Source: Prevotella sp. UBA1104 (GTDB lineage: Bacteria > Bacteroidota > Bacteroidia > Bacteroidales > Bacteroidaceae). From it: 25,186 nt of DNA. Below, in pieces: positions 1 through 6,780 of this stretch (positions within the stretch are counted from its first letter, which is position 1; the number at the start of each line of letters is the position of its first letter). The notes under the pieces were generated by a model. The model saw only the letters and a program-made list of their open reading frames with translations. It was not told where the DNA came from and did not search any database. The stretch is from assembly GCA_002314055.1 (NCBI GenBank), contig DCBP01000109.1, forward strand, positions 1,484-26,669, in the 5' to 3' direction. The position numbers were made by a program, and so were the translations under genes.

Positions 1-20
1 ATAAAAAAGCAAATAAAGCA

Positions 21-692
21 ATGAAAAAGGAAATAGTAAAATCAGTAATTTTCTGTGCACTGATGGCAGGATATACAGTAAACGCCAGTGCGCAGTCAAA
101 CATCGGTAGTATTCTCGAGGGCGTAGCGGGAGCAATATCAAACGGTAGTAGCTCCAGTTCGTCGACAAGTGACAAGGGTCAGTCGATACTCTCCGGTTTG
201 ACAACAATATTCTCAAATAGTAAGGTGGCGACAGCCGACAAGCTCGTAGGAACATGGGTATACGAAGAACCGGCAGTAGTGTTTGAGAGTTCAAATATGT
301 TGAAGAAAGCCGGCGGTACGATGGTGTCATCAGCCATAGAGAAGCGTCTACAGACAATACTAAACAAATATGGCATCAAGAAAGGTAAGATGACCATGAC
401 ATTCGACAAAAAAGGAAACTTCACACAGACAATAGGTAAAAAGACCGTAAAAGGAACCTATACCGTAGATGGAAAAAGTGTGAAACTGAAATATGCCACA
501 GGAATGTCGCAGCTCCTCGGAACAACCCAGCTCGAAGGCAATTCATTGCTGATAGTAATGGATGCCACAAAACTGTTGAAGTTTGCCGGAGTAGTAGGCA
601 ACCTCTCAGGAAACTCAATGCTGAAGACCGCCGGTTCACTACTGTCAGGAATGGACGGAATGGAGTGTGGTGTAAGACTAAAGAAGAAGTAA
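21..692 (+). CDS. DUF4923 family secreted protein (lipocalin-like)
   Basis: A 223-residue protein with a typical signal peptide at residues 1-25 (basic MKK start, hydrophobic core, cleavage after ASA or SAQ), so it is exported. There is no lipobox cysteine. A short Ser-rich stretch (about residues 43-50) follows, and then a domain of about 150 residues. That domain has the WVYEEPAVVF and GTYTVDGKSVKLKY segments that I associate with the Bacteroidetes DUF4923 family, whose fold is thought to be lipocalin-like (a small beta barrel). The sequence pattern of a GTW start, then FDKKGNFTQ, then KGTYTVDG is that of an up-and-down beta sheet. The biochemical role is unknown. The ATG is preceded by an A-rich leader without a Shine-Dalgarno sequence. 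The promoter lies outside the window. The family call comes from recall of motifs, not from a search. Confidence 0.75.
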   Translation: MKKEIVKSVIFCALMAGYTVNASAQSNIGSILEGVAGAISNGSSSSSSTSDKGQSILSGLTTIFSNSKVATADKLVGTWVYEEPAVVFESSNMLKKAGGTMVSSAIEKRLQTILNKYGIKKGKMTMTFDKKGNFTQTIGKKTVKGTYTVDGKSVKLKYATGMSQLLGTTQLEGNSLLIVMDATKLLKFAGVVGNLSGNSMLKTAGSLLSGMDGMECGVRLKKK

Positions 693-748
693 GGTTTAAA
701 AATATTTAAAAAGTCAAAGTCTTTAAAAGATAATTGACAAAAAAAGAA

Positions 749-756
749 TATCTTTG
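749..756 (+). promoter_or_regulatory. rpsP promoter, -7 element
   Basis: TATCTTTG fits the Bacteroidetes -7 consensus TAnnTTTG, and the start of transcription would fall near 760-763. I do not see a well-placed -33 TTTG. A TTGACA at 734-739 is too close to be the partner. Confidence 0.65.
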
Positions 757-759
757 CAC

Positions 760-778
760 GCCATTACGAGTTAATGGC
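760..778 (+). promoter_or_regulatory. Hairpin at the 5' end of the rpsP mRNA
   Basis: GCCATTA (760-766) and TAATGGC (772-778) form a perfect 7-bp stem with a 5-nt loop, CGAGT. It begins almost at the predicted transcription start, so it would cap the 5' end of the rpsP transcript. A role in mRNA stability or in autoregulation by S16 is inference only. Confidence 0.5.
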
Positions 779-812
779 ATTAAATTCAAACCTAAAAAAA
801 TAAAAATTTAAA

Positions 813-1346
813 ATGGCAACAAAAATCAGATTACAGCGCGGTGGCCGTAAAGGTTATGCCTTCTACAGCATCGTAATCGCTGACGTTAGAGCTCCACGTG
901 ATGGAAAGTTTACTGAGAAGATTGGTACTTATAACCCAAACACTAATCCTGCCACAGTAGATTTGAATTTTGATCGTGCTCTTTATTGGGTAAATGTTGG
1001 CGCACAGCCTACAGATACAGTACGCAATATCTTGCAGCGTGAAGGTGTCTACATGATGAAGCACCTGCAGGGTGGCGTAAAGAAGGGCGCTTTTGACGAG
1101 GCGACAGCCCAGAAGAAATTCGACGCATGGAAGGCTGACAAGCAGAAGGGTCTTGACAATCTCCGTGAGGAAGAGGCTAAGGCAAAGAAAGCTGCTTATG
1201 AGAAGAACCTTGCTGAGGAGAAGAAGGTAAATGAGGCTATCGCTAAGAAGGTGGCTGAGAAGAAAGCTGAGGCAGAAGCTGCCAAGGCTGCAGAGGCTGC
1301 TGCCGCAGAGGCTCCAGCTGAAGAGACAGCACCGGCTGCAGAGTAA
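813..1346 (+). CDS. rpsP: 30S ribosomal protein S16 (bS16) with long C-terminal tail
   Basis: bS16 is a structural protein of the 30S subunit that binds 16S rRNA early in assembly. Residues 1 to about 85 carry the S16 core, with MATKIRLQRGGRKGYAFYSI at the N terminus and the YNPNTNP and PTDTVRNIL segments. The protein is 177 residues, about twice the roughly 82 of E. coli S16. Residues from about 115 on form a Lys/Ala/Glu-rich tail, probably helical at first and then acidic and Ala/Pro-rich (AEAPAEETAPAAE). Long S16 tails are usual in Bacteroidetes as far as I recall. The start is SD-less (AAAATTTAAAATG). The gene stands alone between its promoter and a strong terminator, without the rimM and trmD neighbours seen in Proteobacteria. 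Codon use leans to CGT, ATC and GCT, as expected of a highly expressed gene. Confidence 0.97.
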   Translation: MATKIRLQRGGRKGYAFYSIVIADVRAPRDGKFTEKIGTYNPNTNPATVDLNFDRALYWVNVGAQPTDTVRNILQREGVYMMKHLQGGVKKGAFDEATAQKKFDAWKADKQKGLDNLREEEAKAKKAAYEKNLAEEKKVNEAIAKKVAEKKAEAEAAKAAEAAAAEAPAEETAPAAE

Positions 1347-1369
1347 TCTTCTGCTAAAAGAAAAGAATG

Positions 1370-1397
1370 GGGTAGACTGGAGGTCTACCCTTTTTTT
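1370..1397 (+). terminator. Intrinsic terminator of rpsP
   Basis: GGGTAGAC (1370-1377) pairs perfectly with GTCTACCC (1383-1390) across the loop TGGAG, and seven T follow at 1391-1397. It lies 23 bases after the rpsP stop. Confidence 0.93.
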
Positions 1398-1489
1398 GTA
1401 GGTGGGGTAGGTTGGATTGGTTTTGTTGGTTTGATAGGGGGGGGTAAAAGCAAAAAAAACTTAATTATGGGATGTAAAAGCTGTAATGT

Positions 1490-1520
1490 TTTGCTAAATC
1501 GGAAAAAGTTTGTAATTTTG
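1490..1520 (+). promoter_or_regulatory. Promoter of the rpmB operon
   Basis: TTTG at 1490-1493 (-33 element) is separated by 19 bp from TAATTTTG at 1513-1520 (-7 element). This is a full match to the Bacteroidetes TTTG-(19-20)-TAnnTTTG promoter and leaves a leader of about 50 nt before rpmB. Confidence 0.8.
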
Positions 1521-1572
1521 CATCCTGTTTGGAATAAGTATCAAAAGGAAACAACAAAAAACGTAGATAGCA

Positions 1573-1836
1573 ATGTCGAAAATTTGTCAAATCACAGGGA
1601 AAAAGGCTCAGATGGGCAATAACGTTTCCCACTCAAAGCATCGCACAAAGCGTTCCTTTGACGTAAATTTGTTTAATAAAAAATTCTATTATGTAGAAGA
1701 GCAGTGCTGGATTAGCCTGAAGGTTAGTGCTGCTGGTCTGCGCCTGATCAACAAGGTTGGTTTGGATGCTGCCATTAAGAGTGCAGTGTCTAACGGCTAT
1801 TGCGATTGGAAGGATATAAAAGTTATAGGAGAATAA
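1573..1836 (+). CDS. rpmB: 50S ribosomal protein L28 (bL28)
   Basis: bL28 is a small structural protein of the large subunit. The 87-residue product starts MSKICQITGKKAQMGNNVSH and continues with HSKHRTKRSFDVNL and WISLKVSAAGLRLINKVG, the conserved signatures of the family. Length is close to that of other L28 proteins. Only Cys4 and Cys45 are present, so it is the form without a complete zinc-binding four-cysteine set. It is the first gene of an operon with rpmG (4-bp gap) and the DUF4295 gene. No close Shine-Dalgarno sequence precedes it; an AAGGAAA lies too far upstream. Confidence 0.97.
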   Translation: MSKICQITGKKAQMGNNVSHSKHRTKRSFDVNLFNKKFYYVEEQCWISLKVSAAGLRLINKVGLDAAIKSAVSNGYCDWKDIKVIGE

Positions 1837-1840
1837 TACA

Positions 1841-2029
1841 ATGGCAAAGAAGGCTAAAGGCAACCGTGTGCAGGTTATATTGGAATGCACAGAGATGAAG
1901 GAGAGCGGTCTTCCTGGAACAAGTCGTTATGTGACAACCAAGAACCGTAAGAATACTCCGGAGAGAATGGAGCTTATGAAGTACAATCCAATTCTCAAGA
2001 AGATGACTCTTCATAAGGAAATTAAATAA
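1841..2029 (+). CDS. rpmG: 50S ribosomal protein L33 (bL33), zinc-free form
   Basis: bL33 is a large-subunit protein near the E site. The 62-residue product begins MAKKAKGNRVQVILECTEMK and contains GTSRYVTTKNRKNTPERMEL and KYNPILKKMTLHKEIK, which are diagnostic of L33. It has one cysteine only, so it lacks the CxxC pairs of the zinc-ribbon form and belongs to the C-minus type. It follows rpmB after 4 bp, with AGGAGAA at 1827-1833 as a well-placed ribosome binding site. The order rpmB-rpmG-DUF4295 is common in Bacteroidetes, to my recollection. Confidence 0.97.
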   Translation: MAKKAKGNRVQVILECTEMKESGLPGTSRYVTTKNRKNTPERMELMKYNPILKKMTLHKEIK

Positions 2030-2052
2030 TCTAATTAAAATAACTTTAGAAA

Positions 2053-2208
2053 ATGGCAAAGAAAGCAGTCGCAACCCTTCATGAAGGTTCAAATGACGGT
2101 CGCGCTTATACAAAGGTTATAAAGATGGTGAAAAGTCCTAAGACAGGTGCATATGTTTTTGATGAGCGTATGGTTCCTAACGAGGACGTAAAGGATTTCT
2201 TCAAATAA
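2053..2208 (+). CDS. DUF4295 family small basic protein
   Basis: A 51-residue protein read directly from the sequence. It starts MAKKAVATLHEGSNDGRAYT and ends VPNEDVKDFFK. It is the Bacteroidetes DUF4295 family, which is regularly encoded just after rpmG. The high Lys content, small size and position in a ribosomal protein operon suggest a ribosome-associated protein, but that is inference and I know of no demonstrated function. The gap from the rpmG stop is 23 bp. The gene ends 24 bases before a strong terminator, so the operon ends here. Confidence 0.9.
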   Translation: MAKKAVATLHEGSNDGRAYTKVIKMVKSPKTGAYVFDERMVPNEDVKDFFK

Positions 2209-2232
2209 ATCCTGATTCTATAGAATAAAATA

Positions 2233-2264
2233 GAGCTGCAAATTATTTTGCGGCTCTTTTTTTT
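2233..2264 (+). terminator. Intrinsic terminator of the rpmB-rpmG-DUF4295 operon
   Basis: GAGCTGCAAA (2233-2242) pairs with TTTGCGGCTC (2247-2256), with a single G-U wobble and the 4-nt loop TTAT. Eight T follow at 2257-2264. Confidence 0.92.
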
Positions 2265-2265
2265 G

Positions 2266-2772
2266 CTCCCACGGATATTTAGTCTCCCACAGATTACGCG
2301 GATTGACACGGATTTTTATTTTTGAACACGAATAACACGAATAACACGAATTTTTTTGTCTCCCACAGATTAATTAGTCTCCCACAGATTGACACAGATT
2401 TTATTTTTGAACACGAATTTTACGAATAACACGAATATTTTTAGTTCCACAGATTAATTAATCTCCCACGGATTCCACGGGTTAACACGGATTTTATTTT
2501 TGAATACGGATAAGACTGATTAAACTGATTTCTTGCACATGGGATTCCACGGATTTTGTTGTTAGCTTCGCTACAACTGTTAGAGTATAAATTCGTGAGA
2601 TTACTTCCCTTTGGTCAGTTGGTCTTCGACGAGTCTCGTGTTCAAAAAATATATTTTTGTGTGTAGATAGACGATCTGTGTAAATCTGTGAAATCTGTGG
2701 GAGAAAATAATCTGTGGGAGAAAAATAATTTCCAGGAGATAAAATCTGTGGAATCTGTGAGGTCTGTGGGAG
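2266..2772. repeat. CACAGATT/CACGAAT repeat cluster forming a large imperfect inverted repeat
   Basis: The gene-free stretch between the rpmB operon and ftsY is filled with degenerate short repeats. On the left the motif CTCCCACAGATT is exact at 2284-2295, 2360-2371 and 2379-2390, with CTCCCACGGATT at 2463-2474. On the right its complement AATCTGTGGGAG occurs at 2692-2703 and 2709-2720, with a variant at 2761-2772. A second unit, ATTTTTGAACACGAAT, occurs at 2318-2333 and 2403-2418 and reappears in complement (TCGTGTTCAAAAAAT) at 2636-2650. The two halves therefore face each other, with the centre near 2560-2590. There is no open reading frame of note inside. Repeats of this type are scattered between genes in many Bacteroidetes; their role is unknown. 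Confidence 0.8.
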
Positions 2773-2799
2773 AAATTTATCAACCCATATAATCTTTTA

Positions 2800-2831
2800 T
2801 TTGCTGCAGTGAGTTTTTTTTTATAAATTTG
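2800..2831 (+). promoter_or_regulatory. Promoter of the ftsY-rimO-HU operon
   Basis: TTTG at 2800-2803 and TAAATTTG at 2824-2831 are 20 bp apart, a full match to the Bacteroidetes promoter. The predicted leader is short, about 20 nt, and A-rich without a Shine-Dalgarno sequence. Confidence 0.78.
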
Positions 2832-2853
2832 TACCCGAAAATAAATAAACACT

Positions 2854-3807
2854 ATGGCATTTTTTGGTCTATTCGGAAAAAAGAACAAAGAGACCTTAGA
2901 TAAAGGTCTCGAGAAAACAAAACAGAGCGTGTTCTCGAAACTTGCTCATGTCGTTGCAGGAAAATCAAAAGTCGATGATGATGTCTTGGACGATTTGGAA
3001 GAGGTATTGATAACCTCCGACGTTGGAGTGGAAACGACAATAAAGATAATAAAAGGTATCGAGGAACGCGTTGCACGGGACAAATACGTCTCGACTGCAG
3101 AACTGAACACAATACTCCGTGAAGAAATAGCAAAGCTACTGGATGACACCAACAGTTACTCAGACTGGAATCTTCCAGGAGATCACAAGCCGTATGTAAT
3201 ACTCGTGGTTGGAGTAAACGGAGTAGGCAAGACAACAACGATAGGAAAGCTTGCAAAACAATTCAAGAATGCCGGGAAGAAAGTATACCTCGGAGCAGCA
3301 GACACATTCCGTGCGGCAGCCGTAGAGCAGTTGTGTATATGGGGAGAACGTGTCGGCGTGACAGTAGTGAAGCAGCAGATGGGAGCCGACCCGGCAAGCG
3401 TAGCATACGACACCTTGAGTTCAGCAATAGCAAATAATGCCGATGTGGTATTGATAGACACAGCAGGACGTTTACACAATAAAGTCGGTTTGATGAACGA
3501 GTTGAAGAAAATAAAAGACGTATTGAAGAAACTCGCTCCGACGGCACCAGACGAGGTGATGCTTGTGTTAGACGGAAGTACGGGACAGAACGCCTTCGAG
3601 CAAGCAAAGCAGTTTGCTGCTGTTACCCAGATAACGAGCATGGCAATAACAAAGCTCGACGGAACAGCAAAGGGTGGAGTAGTGATAGGAATCTCCGACC
3701 AGCTGAAAGTGCCGGTGAAATATATCGGACTTGGAGAGGGCGTAGATGACCTCCAGTTATTCGACAAAAACGAATTTGTAGATTCATTATTTAAGACAGA
3801 AAAGTGA
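2854..3807 (+). CDS. ftsY: Signal recognition particle receptor FtsY
   Basis: FtsY is the membrane-associated GTPase that docks SRP-bound ribosomes at the Sec translocon. The 317-residue protein has a helical N domain (about residues 20-100) and the G domain. The GTPase motifs are G1 GVNGVGKT at 120-127, the insertion-box and G2 region DTFRAAAVEQL, G3 DTAGR at 202-206, G4 TKLD at 266-269, and the closing GLGEGVDDLQLFD. It lacks the long acidic A domain of E. coli FtsY; instead a short N terminus, MAFFGLFGKKNKE, with hydrophobic and basic residues probably serves as the membrane-binding helix. It is the first gene of an operon and overlaps rimO by 4 bases. Confidence 0.97.
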   Translation: MAFFGLFGKKNKETLDKGLEKTKQSVFSKLAHVVAGKSKVDDDVLDDLEEVLITSDVGVETTIKIIKGIEERVARDKYVSTAELNTILREEIAKLLDDTNSYSDWNLPGDHKPYVILVVGVNGVGKTTTIGKLAKQFKNAGKKVYLGAADTFRAAAVEQLCIWGERVGVTVVKQQMGADPASVAYDTLSSAIANNADVVLIDTAGRLHNKVGLMNELKKIKDVLKKLAPTAPDEVMLVLDGSTGQNAFEQAKQFAAVTQITSMAITKLDGTAKGGVVIGISDQLKVPVKYIGLGEGVDDLQLFDKNEFVDSLFKTEK

Positions 3808-5132
3808 AACACAATCAGATAGATTTCATAACAATGGGGTGCTCAAAGAATCTTGTAGATACAGAGAGCCTGATGAGGAAATTTGAGAGTTACGGATATG
3901 ACTGCACCCATGACAGCGACAATCCGGAGGGAGAAATAGCCATCATAAACACCTGTGGGTTTATCGATGATGCAAAAGAGGAAAGCATAAATATGATATT
4001 GAGGTTTGCCCAGGCAAAAGAAGAAGGCAGACTGAAGAAACTCTTTGTAATGGGGTGTCTCTCGCAAAGGTACCGCAAAGAACTTGAGACAGAGATACCG
4101 CAAGTAGACAAGTATTATGGCAAATTTGACTATAACGGTTTACTTGAAGATTTAGGAAGAGTAGAAAGGAAAGTAGAAAGCGACAGCGACACGGCAGAGC
4201 GTCATCTCACTACGCCATTACATTATGCTTATGTAAAAATCAGTGAAGGCTGTGATCGTCATTGTGCATATTGTGCGATACCGATAATAACCGGAAAGCA
4301 CAAAAGTCGCACGATGGAAGATATTCTCGGAGAGATAAAAGAACTTGTGGCAAAAGGAGTAAAGGAATTCCAGATAATAGCACAGGAACTGACCTATTAT
4401 GGTGTAGACCTCTATGGCGAGCGACGGATAGCTCAGCTCGTGGATGAGATAGCCAAGATAGAAGGTGTAGAATGGATAAGACTCCATTATGCCTATCCAA
4501 CACACTTCCCGTATGAATTGCTTCCGGTGATGAGAAAGCACGATAATGTATGCAAATATCTTGACATTGCATTACAGCACATCTCAGACCATATGTTGAC
4601 AGCGATGAGACGCAATACGACAAAAGCCGAGACAATGCATCTGATAGAAAGGCTTCGAGAAGAAGTGCCAGGAATCTGCATCAGAACCACATTGATGGTA
4701 GGTTTCCCGGGAGAAACCGATGAAGACTTCCAAGAACTGATAGAATTCGTAAAGTGGGCACGCTTTGACAGGATGGGAGCCTTTGCATATTCAGAAGAAG
4801 AAGGTACATACAGTGCAGAACATTATAAGGACGATATTCCGGCAGACGTAAAGCAAAAGCGCCTTGATAAGATAATGCGAGTGCAGGAGCGTATAAGTGC
4901 AGAACTGCAGGCAGAAGAAATTGGCAAGCAGCTCAAAGTAATAGTCGACAGAACAGAAGGCGACTATTATGTAGCAAGAAGTCAATACTCATCACCAGAG
5001 GTAGATCCGGAAATATTAATTCCAGTTAGCGATGAAAAGCCATTGGAGATAGGACATTTTTATAATGTGAAAGTTACAGACGCAGAGGAATACGATGTGT
5101 ATGCCGAAGTCGTGGAGGACAATAATGAATAA
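3804..5132 (+). CDS. rimO: Ribosomal protein S12 methylthiotransferase RimO
   Basis: RimO is a radical-SAM enzyme that methylthiolates an Asp of ribosomal protein S12. The 442-residue protein has the UPF0004 N-terminal domain with cluster-binding Cys13, Cys51 and Cys85, the radical-SAM motif CDRHCAYC with Cys150, Cys154 and Cys157, and a C-terminal TRAM domain (from about residue 370). Both iron-sulfur sites are intact. The N-terminal IDFITMGCSKNLVDTES and the motif order are typical of RimO rather than MiaB. The start is a GTG at 3804 inside the GTGA overlap with the ftsY stop. The next ATG (codon 11) would cut the first beta strand two residues before Cys13, so GTG is preferred. The gene overlaps the next by 8 bases. 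Confidence 0.95.
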   Translation: MKHNQIDFITMGCSKNLVDTESLMRKFESYGYDCTHDSDNPEGEIAIINTCGFIDDAKEESINMILRFAQAKEEGRLKKLFVMGCLSQRYRKELETEIPQVDKYYGKFDYNGLLEDLGRVERKVESDSDTAERHLTTPLHYAYVKISEGCDRHCAYCAIPIITGKHKSRTMEDILGEIKELVAKGVKEFQIIAQELTYYGVDLYGERRIAQLVDEIAKIEGVEWIRLHYAYPTHFPYELLPVMRKHDNVCKYLDIALQHISDHMLTAMRRNTTKAETMHLIERLREEVPGICIRTTLMVGFPGETDEDFQELIEFVKWARFDRMGAFAYSEEEGTYSAEHYKDDIPADVKQKRLDKIMRVQERISAELQAEEIGKQLKVIVDRTEGDYYVARSQYSSPEVDPEILIPVSDEKPLEIGHFYNVKVTDAEEYDVYAEVVEDNNE

Positions 5133-5412
5133 CAAAAATTTCATATCAGAACTATCAAAAAGAATAGGAAAAAGCATCGATGAGACCCAGATGCTCACAT
5201 ACGCACTTGTAGATTCCATGAACGAGGCATTTCAGGAAGGAAATGTAGTAGTAATAAACAACTTTGGAACCTTCGAGGTAAAGAAGCGTATGGAAAGAGT
5301 AATGGTATCGCCGACGACAAAGAAGAAGATGCTCGTTCCCCCAAAACTTGTCCTTGGATTCAAACCGTCAGCCGCTGTAAAAGAGAAGATAAAAAACGGA
5401 GGTGATGAATAA
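5125..5412 (+). CDS. HU family DNA-binding protein
   Basis: A 95-residue HU/IHF-fold protein, a dimeric nucleoid protein that bends DNA. Features are the helical N-terminal half (FISELSKRIGKSIDETQ), the INNFGTFEVKKR turn, and beta arms in which Pro63 sits at the position of the DNA-intercalating proline of E. coli HU. The usual arm tip RNPQTG is altered to VSPTTKKK. The reading frame is open back to an ATG at 5095 inside rimO, but the ATG at 5125 is preferred: GGAGG at 5114-5118 lies 6 bases before it, and it gives a normal HU N terminus. It overlaps the rimO end by 8 bases and the next gene by 1 base (TAATG), so translation is probably coupled along the operon. Confidence 0.9.
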   Translation: MNNKNFISELSKRIGKSIDETQMLTYALVDSMNEAFQEGNVVVINNFGTFEVKKRMERVMVSPTTKKKMLVPPKLVLGFKPSAAVKEKIKNGGDE

Positions 5413-6659
5413 TGGCAAAGTACGGCATAAAAGATATAGCAGCAATGCTTGCTGCCAAAAAAGGTATGGATGCCGCTGATGCAGAGAGATATGTAGAGAC
5501 ATTCTTCGCATTAGTGAGCGAATCCCTCATCCCAGACAAGGTCGTAAAGGTAAAAGGCTTTGGAACATTCAAGCTCGTAGAAGTACGAGACAGGGAAAGT
5601 GTAGACATAAACACAGGAGAAAGAGTAGTAATCGACGGACATTCGAAAATCTCTTTCACCCCCGACAACACATTAAAAGAACTCGTAAACAAACCCTTCT
5701 CGCAATTCGAGACCGTAGTATTGAACGAAGGAGTAGATTTTGACAAGCTTACATTAGGAGACATTGCAGAAGAAAGCAATGAAGAAAGTGATGAGTTCGC
5801 CGATAATCCTTCAGAAGCCGTAGAAGAGAAGACAGCAGATAACGAAGATGAAGCAAATGGAGCAGGAGAGCCCCAATCTCTTATAACGGAGGCTTTGTCG
5901 CAAGCAAAAGAAGAGCTTCCGCCGATAGTAGAGGAAGATACAGCAGAGGCAGAAGAGGCAACAGAGCAAATAGAAAAAATAGAGTCAATAGGACAAATCG
6001 GACAGGTAGAGCCAATAGAACAAATAGAAGATTGTCATCCGACAAGAGAAACGGTAGAACCAAAAGAACCGGTAGAGTGGGCAGAATCAGACGAACCGGT
6101 AGAGCCGACACACGTTCGTTGTAAATCTTCGTATGTAAAAAAAGCACTGTATGCAGTGGCAACCGTGGTATTGCTTGTAGTAATCTTCTTTGGAGGTGTA
6201 TATTTCGGTAAGCAAAGCAATAGAGCAATAAAGGAAACGATACCAGAACGCCCGACAGTAAAAGTTGCAAAAAAGGCAGCAGTTCGTCAAGTGGCAAAAA
6301 AAGAGAAACAACACGTAGACACGGCAGCAATACAAGACAGTTTGAGAAAGGTTGCCGAAGCAAAAGCCATAGAGCAGGAGCGTCAAGAAGTCAAGAAAGA
6401 AGAGCCAGAGGAAAAAGGCAGTCTTGACAATGCCCGACGTATGGTAAAAACAGGAGCGTATACAATAGACGGACCTGACAAGACCATAACCGTAAAACCA
6501 GGTCAGACCTTAGAAAGTATATCAAGATTATATTTAGGCGAAGGAATGGAATGTTACATACAAGTATATAACAACAAACTGGAGCTAAGAGAGGGCGAAA
6601 AGGTAAATATTCCGAAACTGAAGCTGAAGAAGAAGGCAACGAATAAAAAAGTTTCTTAA
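5412..6659 (+). CDS. HU-domain protein with a transmembrane helix and C-terminal LysM domain
   Basis: A 415-residue multidomain protein. Residues 1 to about 95 form an HU-like domain (KDIAAMLAAKKGM, VKVKGFGTFKLVEV, DINTGER). The intercalating proline of HU is replaced by Ile66. Residues about 115-235 form a very acidic, low-complexity linker with IEQIE-like steps. Residues 245-266 are one hydrophobic helix (ALYAVATVVLLVVIFFGGVY) after a KK pair, which predicts the N terminus inside and the C terminus in the periplasm. A charged, helical Lys/Glu/Gln-rich stretch follows at about 280-340. Residues 358-403 resemble a LysM peptidoglycan-binding repeat (TITVKPGQTLESISRLYLG, then VNIPKL). GGAGG at 5398-5402 supports the start. 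The architecture suggests a link between DNA or nucleoid and the cell wall; this is inference. It is the last gene of the ftsY operon. Confidence 0.85.
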   Translation: MAKYGIKDIAAMLAAKKGMDAADAERYVETFFALVSESLIPDKVVKVKGFGTFKLVEVRDRESVDINTGERVVIDGHSKISFTPDNTLKELVNKPFSQFETVVLNEGVDFDKLTLGDIAEESNEESDEFADNPSEAVEEKTADNEDEANGAGEPQSLITEALSQAKEELPPIVEEDTAEAEEATEQIEKIESIGQIGQVEPIEQIEDCHPTRETVEPKEPVEWAESDEPVEPTHVRCKSSYVKKALYAVATVVLLVVIFFGGVYFGKQSNRAIKETIPERPTVKVAKKAAVRQVAKKEKQHVDTAAIQDSLRKVAEAKAIEQERQEVKKEEPEEKGSLDNARRMVKTGAYTIDGPDKTITVKPGQTLESISRLYLGEGMECYIQVYNNKLELREGEKVNIPKLKLKKKATNKKVS

Positions 6660-6684
6660 AATTAGCCATTCGTGGAGCTATTTT
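6658..6684 (+). terminator. Probable terminator of the ftsY-rimO-HU operon
   Basis: AAAATTAGC and GCTATTTT pair around the inner CATTCGTGGA, giving an A/T-rich stem with a bulge and a TTCG loop, followed by TTTTAATATATTTT. It starts within the stop codon of the HU-LysM gene. It is weaker than the terminators after rpsP and DUF4295. Confidence 0.5.
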
Positions 6685-6706
6685 AATATATTTTATGTAC
6701 ATCTTC

Positions 6707-6738
6707 TTTTTATTACGCATATAAAATTATTACTTTTG
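6707..6738 (+). promoter_or_regulatory. Promoter of the Bat operon
   Basis: TACTTTTG at 6731-6738 matches the Bacteroidetes -7 element. The -33 position has only TTTT (6707-6710, 20 bp spacing), so it may be a moderate promoter. The leader before the MoxR ATG is about 40 nt, A-rich and without a Shine-Dalgarno sequence. Confidence 0.6.
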
Positions 6739-6780
6739 CCGTATAAAAAGAAAATGTACATAAAACTAAAATAAAAAATC

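Noticed and set aside
734..739. TTGACA upstream of rpsP, resembling a sigma-70 -35 box
   Set aside because: The distance to the -7 element is too short (about 9-12 bp), and Bacteroidetes promoters use TTTG at -33 instead.
1431..1622. Open frame of 63 codons on the + strand before rpmB
   Set aside because: It spans the rpmB promoter and start in another frame, opens with a low-complexity GGGGGG tract and has no recognisable features.
2601..2888. Open frame of 95 codons on the - strand in the repeat block
   Set aside because: Much of the product is translated repeat (HRPHRFHRF-type), and it runs into ftsY. It is not a credible gene.
3183..3812. Open frame of 209 codons on the - strand opposite ftsY
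   Set aside because: It is a shadow of the ftsY GTPase domain, with no promoter or ribosome binding site; ftsY carries all GTPase motifs.
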